Shown piece by piece: positions 57,913 through 64,000 of a stretch of DNA of 64,000 bases. Position 1 is the stretch's first letter. Each line of letters begins with the position of its first letter. The DNA is from Coptis chinensis. Taxonomy: Eukaryota > Streptophyta > Magnoliopsida > Ranunculales > Ranunculaceae. The stretch spans positions 95,531,001 through 95,595,000 of the forward strand of contig CM027379.1 of NCBI GenBank assembly GCA_015680905.1, in the 5' to 3' direction. A program made the translations under genes and the position numbers. Under the pieces are notes generated by a model. It was not told where the DNA came from. It saw only the letters and a program-made list of their open reading frames with translations, and made no database searches.

Positions 57913-58507
57913 AAAGTCATTAAACTAACCATCTTCACAATACGAACAATATACTGGTGTTTAAACTACAACAATATACTGGTGTTTAAACTACAAAAAT
58001 CAAAGGCTATGCAAATTTAAAACTTTTATGAATTCTACCGAAACACTTCAGATAGCCAAATGAGTTGGGCCATTTCATGAGTAACAAGACGAAGTATGGC
58101 AATGATGGTGATAGTGGTGTTTGTGCAAAGGGTCTTCACATGTGGGACCTAAACCCCCAGGGATCCCCACTTAGATACTTATCCCATAAGCAAATATCTT
58201 TGACTCTCAGTGATCAAATTTTTCAGTGATCAAATTCATTCTATTATATCAAAGTGATCAAAGGTTCTATCTCAGACTCTCAGTGATCAAATTTTTCTGA
58301 CACCATTATAGAACTAACAGTAATGTTTCTTAGCAAACCAACTTATATAAAAGGATGGGAAAATTTTTCTTTAGTTGTTGTATCGGAATCAAAGACAATA
58401 AATACCAAGTAGATAGGATGGCTTACAAGCTTGACTGGAATACTAATAGAAACCATAGCTGCTACTTCCTTCTCCATGTGAGCTCGAGTAACGCATGGAT
58501 GGATCAG
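57913..58507. other. Harbinger interior with GTGATCAAA repeats
   Basis: AT-rich. GACTCTCAGTGATCAAATTTTT occurs at about 58213 and 58276, with further GTGATCAAA copies between. No gene recognised. Confidence 0.5.
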
Positions 58508-60570
58508 TTAATTCACCCGCAAAATGAGGGACATATACATCCTCCCTTGAGATAGATGGCCGAGTTTGAACTTGTGGGGGGGGGTCATCTGAGGCGCAAC
58601 TACTTCAGGATATTCAGAATATGAAATGTCATGACTATTCAATTCTTGACGAGCGTATTCCAATATATCATCCTTATTAGCATGCAACCCACTATTCATT
58701 TTGCAAATAAAACTAGCCATAGAAGTCGTGGCATGCATATAGTCCTCTAACATCGTCTTCAACTGTGCCTAAATTGATACCATAATTAAATAAATTAAAA
58801 ATTGATACAAAAAATAAAATAAAATAAACTATTTAATTTACTTACTGGTGTCAAGTTGGCATCAATAGGGAGATGTGGCACCAAATCTTTGTCAATTGAT
58901 GGAACACGTAAATTAAAGATTTCACCATTACGACAAATAATAGGGATAACCCAATTGGCTTCAGGAGTAACAACTGCCTCAACTTGTGATAATGGGGGAT
59001 ATGATGAGTGATTAAGGGTTGCCCCCATCGGCTGTGAGATACCTACATCCTCATTAAGACCAGATGCACCAACAAAGTCCACATTCACACCTCTATAAGT
59101 TGGGGGTAGAAGCATCCTCACTGAGACACGAGCCCAATACTCAGTGTATTGCTACTCACTAACCTGTCTAATCAAGGCATCAACAAAAATGTCGCCATTG
59201 TTGTACCATTGGAGCAATATATCAGTCTGGCATCCGTTAAGATTCATATGCGAAGGGGGATCACAAGGAACTAAAGGAACGCTAGTGACTTGGCGACGAC
59301 AACGCTCTCCTAAATACCAAACATTTACTAACGGTCCAAACAAGATGCATCGCCGACTAGTCAACTCTAATGCTTTCCTAACATATGGATGATTTATGCG
59401 TATGCATGTGGAATCTGCCCATGGTAGCCATACAATAGAACTCCGAAGTAGTACTTCTACTCTACTTGCTGTCGCTAGACTTATATTACAATGGGCTTCA
59501 CCTTACCTTATGATACCTTGAATCGGTAAGTTGGACCCCAATTATTTATAGCGTGAAATTGGTCGGGATCTTCAAGTATCCAAATGTGCATGCCATTTTT
59601 AAAATGAAAATATGAATAATACCAATAATTTTAGTGAACAAAACAAATATATTAGCACATAACTAACTAATCAAATCCATTTAAAAATAAAATAACTTTT
59701 AACTACCTCAATGACTTGCCACATCCCCACCAATCCCGCGGCTTTTACTACCATTGTCAATGCCAAAACGACATACCAAGTCCAAAGACATAATTAGATG
59801 TGTATATGCAGCTCCTCCCCAGCATAACTACCGATCTCATCTATCTGAATAAGACTAGCTAGGTATCCCAAACGAACCTTCCTGTGAGAATTTGCTAACA
59901 ATACATTTCCAATAACATACAACATGAAAGCACGAAACCCTATTTCTCTTTCATTAACACCATCTTGCACTACATAAGTTGTATACATCTCTAAATGACT
60001 CAGTTTGATGCTGCCACTATGAATCTCATCCTCCGTTAAAAAAGATAAATATTTGACAGCCTCATCAAATAACTCATATTTTGAATCAAAAGCTACAATC
60101 TTTCCTTCTCCAACACGCAACCCCGGAAGCATTGAGAAATCAAAGGGCGTAAAGCCTATCTCGCCACATGGAAAATGAAATGTGTGGGTAGAGTCCCACC
60201 ATCTCTCTACAATTGCTTCAACTAACTGTCTATCGGACTTTTCAATATCAATTTGAGCAAAGACGTCAAAACCAACATTCTGAAGCATCAATTGAAATTC
60301 TCCAAAGTTCACTTGGCTCAACCATTCCATAACAGGGGCCAAAGTCCCTTTCTTACCGACTTTTCCCTTCGTTCCACCACCTTCACGAAGAGTAAAGGAT
60401 ATGTGTGTACTTTCCTCTACAACAACACGGTGATAAGAACTAGAATCAAACTCAGAATAAGAAGTCCCTACACGTACATCTTCTGGATTTGGGGCATTTG
60501 GTGTCCCTGACTTTTTCGACTTTGTACCCTTACCTCTGAATTTGTGTAAAATGCCAGACATTGTAACTTG
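58508..60570 (-). pseudogene. Plant mobile domain (PMD) gene, broken
   Basis: Read from the Met near 60560 (MSGILHKFRGKGTKSKK) downward. The PMD core is ERWWDSTHTFHFPCGEIGFT then PFDFSMLPGLRVG (60225-60100), the W-x-x-E/D-T-H-T-F-x-x-x-x-G-E-x-T-x-x pattern of the aminotransferase-like plant mobile domain. AYTHLIMSLDLVCRFG-like text around 59810 and IWILEDPDQFHAINNWG near 59580 follow, then KALELTSRRCILFGPLVNVW (59380-59320), WADS..INHPYVRKA and a C-terminal helical part (58762-58508). The domain occurs in host MAIN/MAIL1 genes, which keep genome integrity and silence repeats, and in transposons. Several frameshifts break it; introns (GTAG...-type borders near 59710-59650) remain. Whether it is captured host DNA or an element-own protein cannot be told. 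Confidence 0.75.
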
Positions 60571-61117
60571 TGAGAAATAAATTAACACCAAAATCAAACA
60601 TAATTTATAATATGAAACTAAATAAATTGGTCTTGCATTACGACAAATAAAATTAAGTGCAAGTTATGATATAACACAAAACTAGATGATATGGCATTAC
60701 GACAAATAAAATTAAGTGTGGCATTTTCTTTCTACTGATGGTATGACACAAAACTAGACCACACTATAGTATTCTACGTATATCAACACACAATCGTAGT
60801 CTCCTTAACCTATAAAAACTCCAGTTATCCTTCAAAAGGATACTAACGTACACATCATTTACCAAATCAAGTGGACGTATTGCTGGGACTTAGACAATGG
60901 TTTCAATTGATGTATTGAGAATCCAAGTCAAAGTGCTTGAAGAACTTGCTTGCAGGGAAGTTATTAGTGACTAAATTGTCCCACAAAAACTTGTAGCACA
61001 TCAATTGAAACCTACAATGGTTTTATAACACATCATTATAAATTAACGAAAATCTCGATGCCCACAGTATCAGATACTTATTAATTGAAACCTGCCAGAA
61101 ACTTATTAGAATAAGAA
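60571..61117. other. Harbinger interior, mostly non-coding
   Basis: AT-rich. GACAAATAAAATTAAGTG is repeated at about 60645 and 60703. The text TCTCGATGCCCACAGTATCA at 61050 is a partial copy of the next ORF's coding segment (about 61173). Confidence 0.5.
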
Positions 61118-61423
61118 ATGGTGAAGAGCATAAACAAAAAGAAAGATAAGAAAAATGGTGCAGCTTCGATGGATATCTCGATGCCCACAGTATTAGATAC
61201 TCGCCAAGCAATGGACACAATAGAAGTTACAGCTAAAGATTCTATTCACGGTGTTCTCAACAAAAATATCAAGAAGGGAGTGCCCATGAAGAGATCAAAG
61301 AATGTTAGAAAGATGAAAGCCATCAAGAAGGCTATATCCAAAAATGAGAAGTCAGAAGAGAAAATTACAAAGAGTGAAAAAAAAGTGTCGAGAACTAAAT
61401 CTGCAAAAATGCTGTACGAATAG
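61118..61423 (+). CDS. Small basic protein, C11orf98-like, intact ORF
   Basis: A 101-codon frame, intact from MVKSINKKKDKKNG to a stop at 61421. It contains GVPMKRSKNVRKMKAIKKAI and ends KSAKMLYE, the Lys/Arg-rich pattern I recognise in a small conserved plant protein related to animal C11orf98, of unknown nuclear/nucleolar role. No intron, unlike most captured pieces here, so a processed copy (retrogene) is possible; its 3' flank runs as untranslated-like text to an A run at 61783. It lies in the Harbinger element on the same strand as the transposase. It is the only captured item with an unbroken frame, so it might be expressed. Confidence 0.65.
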   Translation: MVKSINKKKDKKNGAASMDISMPTVLDTRQAMDTIEVTAKDSIHGVLNKNIKKGVPMKRSKNVRKMKAIKKAISKNEKSEEKITKSEKKVSRTKSAKMLYE

Positions 61424-61961
61424 AGTTTAAACACCCTTGTTGAGAGCAGTAAAATGCTACAAAGGAGATGATCTGTCGCAATGCCCTTGGCAATCTGAAC
61501 AGGTCCATATCTAGATAAAGTGTTATTACCTCTTTTCTGTCTGTGTCTTTGAGATATAATTCATTTACCCTGTACTAAGTTTTACAGAACAAATTTTGGA
61601 ATTGTTTGACCTATGGAACAGGTTAAGGTAACCACCCTATATGTGAAAAATGCACACTACTTCACACCAGTTCTGTTTGACGCAATTTCCATTTGATGGA
61701 AAGTGATTTATACATTTCCACAGCCATGTAACAAATATAGTGTGAATGTCGCACTACTCTTGGTTGTATTTGTACCATCTTTCAAAAAAAAAAAAAGTTT
61801 CACGCATTTATATGTACCATAAAAACATGCTTTGAAGGAAATTGAACAAATAATTGGTGTGCAATCACAAAAACAACTATAAATCAAAACAAAGGGATTT
61901 CTTGATTCACATTTAACAATTAAAAAGTACAAGAGTACTATAAGCAAGCTTGTAGAATTAC
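61424..61961. other. 3' flank of the small ORF, candidate poly(A) relic
   Basis: Reads like a 3' untranslated region (TGTCTTTGAGATATAATTC, then GTACTAAGTTTTACAG), with a run of 13 A at about 61783-61795 that could be a remnant of a poly(A) tail. No other gene. Confidence 0.4.
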
Positions 61962-62001
61962 CTGTTGCAGTTTTTTTGCTTCCCTCTTTCTTTCTAGCCA
62001 T
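61962..62001 (-). other. Possible first exon MARKKEGSKKTAT
   Basis: On the minus strand ATG at 62001 starts MARKKEGSKKTAT and runs to a perfect donor (ACAG/GTAATT). A basic start and a clean splice site suggest a real first exon, either of a captured gene or of the PMD gene transcript. No continuing exon identified. Confidence 0.35.
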
Positions 62002-62154
62002 TTTTGTGGGAAGTGGCAATGAAAAATCCAAAATTTGGCGCCAATTTCTTGATTCTATTTTTCTCGCGTGGTGGTGTTGAACAATGAGAGTGATTTTTTT
62101 TTTTTGGTGTTATGGGTGTTTTTTGTTTGAAAGGGTAATATTGTAAATAACTAC

Positions 62155-62310
62155 ACGCCTGTGGGAGTGGCGTATAAAAAAATTGTTTTTTTTTTTTTTT
62201 TATTTCTTGTCTGCCACTGTTGATGGCGGATAACAAAAGTCAATATTATTGTTGGAAACAAATAACCGATATTTAATATTTTGTGCTGCATGCCATTGTC
62301 ACTGGCGGCT
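62155..62310. repeat. Right subterminal CACTGGCGG repeats
   Basis: CCTGTGGGAGTGGCG (62159), CCACTGTTGATGGCGG (62214) and CCATTGTCACTGGCGGCTAG (62292) match, in both orientations, the array at the left end of the Harbinger element. Confidence 0.7.
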
Positions 62311-62414
62311 AGAAAAATAAACCATTGGATTTGATTTCGCTATCTCACTAACTGTATTCGCTGTGCTATTGTGGTTTGGTGTTTTGGTACACCAAACCAT
62401 TCGACTTAGCCTTA

Positions 62415-62572
62415 AGGATATCTTTTGTGCATTTAATTTGTTGATGAATTTTGGTGACAAATATTTTGCATGTTTCTATTTCCCACTAGAAAATGAAGCC
62501 ATTTCAAAGGTCTTACCTACTGTATATAATGTCTAATGAGAAGGAATTTGTGGACATACATAAAGCATGTGC
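62415..62572. other. Flank between Harbinger and next element
   Basis: AT-rich, nothing recognised. Confidence 0.4.
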
Positions 62573-63305
62573 CCTAGGACAACAGAATGTGATTGGCCCA
62601 GCGTTAGATTAGTGGCCCCATTTTTATTGAAAACCCAAAAAGAAAAAAGAAAAAGGAATTAATGAAAAAAGAAATAGGAAATGACCAAATGACCAAATGA
62701 CCAAATGACCTTCTTCTCCATCTTTTCTAGTGTGAAGCACGATCTCCGGCGTTCTACACCTTATACAACAAAAATCAGCTTTAAATTCTATGGTAACTTT
62801 TGCTTTACTAAAAGGCTAAAATTGTACGTTAGTGACCAAAAATCCACAAACTTTGACTTCTTCATCCCGCTTCAGTGATATAACACAATTTTCGGTTTTC
62901 AGTTTTCCAAATTTTCATTAAGGATTTCGATTTGCGGTAAACCCAACAAAATTTTCAACAACTTATGATTTTAATGGTGAAATCACATAATCAGATTTGT
63001 TCACTTAAATTAAATAATGATGGGGATCAAAACAAAGATGAGCAAGGACAAAGGTTATCTTTTTTTGCCTGTTCTACCTGATCAATTTCATACCTGAATT
63101 CGTGTTGTGAGTCCAAGATGAAGAAGAAGATGGGTTGGGTGTTGGCGAAGAGTAAGGTCTTTTGGTCTTTTGACTCTTTTCAGATTTTGTTTTTTATTTT
63201 CCTTGTATTTATTTTTTAATTTCGGTTTTCAATCAAAATAGGGCCACACTAATTTGACATGGACTAATTTGCTTAGCTGGGCCAATCACATTCTGTTGTC
63301 CTGGG
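62573..63305. mobile_element. Non-autonomous TIR element, superfamily unclear
   Basis: Left CCTAGGACAACAGAATGTGA, right (opposite strand) CCCAGGACAACAGAATGTGA, both continuing TTGGCCCAGC: about 30-bp inverted repeats with one mismatch, 733 bp apart end to end. No target duplication is clear beside them, so the exact ends and superfamily stay open. The interior has a 10-bp tandem repeat ATGACCAAAT (62676-62714, four copies) and an Asn/Lys-poor gene-like stretch near 63118-63150 that I cannot name. Confidence 0.7.
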
Positions 63306-64000
63306 TCTCTCTCTAATTTTTAATTGGTTCCATAACTGTTGCCATTGAAACTTCAACTGTCTATGATTTTATGTGCTAACGAAAGGTAATATCTGGACGT
63401 GAGAACCTTCTAATTTTCGACCAATAGAATGAATGTTTTCATTAATTAATTGATAAACAATGACATTTCGTGTTTTCATTGGAAAATAATAATAATTTGT
63501 CTTCGTTTCATTTAAGTTAGTTAGGCATATAAGACCTTTGTAGGCTAAACATCAACATTAATGTTGACAAATCTTTTTTTCAAATGTTAGGCCGTTGGGT
63601 AAAGAATCGTTTTCCCTACCCATTCAATTTATAATAAAAGCCAGAGCCATGCTAGATTTAAAATGGCTGCCAATCTATGCAGATTTTCAACTGGATGCAT
63701 GTAGGCTCATTCTTGATTGGTTTAATATTGTGCAGTCTAATTGGATAAAAAAGGCACACATGGGGTAATTGAAGATTAGAAGGAACAATTAATGTCACTA
63801 AAAATAAGGCAGAGAAAATGAAATTATATTTTATTTCTTTTGAAAATAAATGCAGGATTAGGGCATGTAGATTGTGGAGGCTACCAAATTGAAAGTAGCC
63901 AATACAATGATACGTACATTTGCAAATCTAGTTAAAAACAACGATTATTTGCCCCAGTCAAACACGATATCTTGTAGTGGTTTTCAAGTACTTTTTTACT
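63306..64000. other. Intergenic, nothing recognised
   Basis: AT-rich sequence without open frames, repeats or motifs I can support. Confidence 0.4.

Larger units (their letters stand above)
53552..62411 (+). mobile_element. PIF/Harbinger transposon carrying host gene fragments
   Basis: Left end GGGTAAGTCTAATGG; right end, opposite strand, GGCTAAGTCGAATGG; both are followed inward by AAAACACCA. Flanks are TTA (53549-53551) and TTA (62412-62414), the superfamily's duplication. It contains a divergent pair, ORF1 (54197-55142, minus) and DDE transposase (55607-56974, plus), followed by four captured items: pyrophosphatase piece, CAR/C2 piece, plant mobile domain gene and a small basic ORF. At 8.9 kb it is larger than typical autonomous elements (about 3-6 kb); the extra is the cargo. 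Confidence 0.92.

Noticed and set aside
1-64000. tRNA, rRNA or organelle insertions
   Set aside because: I found no tRNA cloverleaf, rRNA or plastid/mitochondrial gene text; TGGTATCAGAGC and related phrases are retroelement primer sites, not tRNA genes.

Overview
The window is nuclear DNA of a flowering plant, most likely a eudicot. The evidence is a three-exon R2R3-MYB gene of the RAX/MYB36 type, plant-specific gene fragments (ZF-HD zinc finger, plant mobile domain, CAR-type C2 domain, arogenate/prephenate dehydratase) and plant lineages of LTR and DNA transposons. The species cannot be fixed from sequence alone. About 80 percent is transposon-derived and deeply nested. The only ordinary host gene I can support is the MYB gene at 48483-50279, and it carries an apparent 1-base frameshift.

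Layout. 1-10091: minus-strand Ty3/gypsy gag-pro remnants arranged as two tandem gag-PBS-LTR units. 10092-19513: a plus-strand Tat-like Ty3/gypsy element with decayed RT, RNase H and integrase, followed by an antisense, apparently spliced coiled-coil ORF. That ORF is split by a solo LTR (15360-16819) with a perfect CCCAA target duplication. The element ends in a PPT and the start of a 3' LTR. 19514-34422: a 14.9-kb CACTA (EnSpm) element inserted in or beside that LTR, with TNPD-like and TNPA-like genes. It also carries fragments of at least four unrelated host genes: dehydratase (ADT) and pyruvate kinase on the minus strand, ZF-HD and HMGB on the plus strand. 35896-44693: a decayed Ty1/copia element whose left LTR is split by a 3.27-kb LTR-like insertion. 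44789-47246: a small non-autonomous LTR element with a tRNA-Met type primer site. 47247-53548: the MYB gene, an unidentified exon-like ORF and a 377-bp Tourist-like MITE. 53552-62411: an 8.9-kb PIF/Harbinger element with TTA duplications, an ORF1 (Myb/SANT plus NAM-associated) and a DDE transposase in divergent orientation. It also carries fragments of soluble pyrophosphatase, a CAR/C2 protein, a plant mobile domain gene and an intact small basic ORF. 62573-63305: a terminal-inverted-repeat element of unclear superfamily. The rest is featureless.

The notable biology is that two DNA transposons from different superfamilies, about 19 kb apart, each collected several host gene pieces. Some pieces keep introns or splice sites, which suggests capture as genomic DNA. 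Others are contiguous across expected exon junctions, which suggests capture as cDNA. The HMGB and ZF-HD pieces appear to lie antisense inside a 5' intron of the CACTA transposase gene. Both elements are therefore candidates for antisense or chimeric transcripts of host genes. Almost every coding region has frameshifts, so either the copies are old or the assembly has indel errors; the MYB frameshift needs to be read with that in mind.
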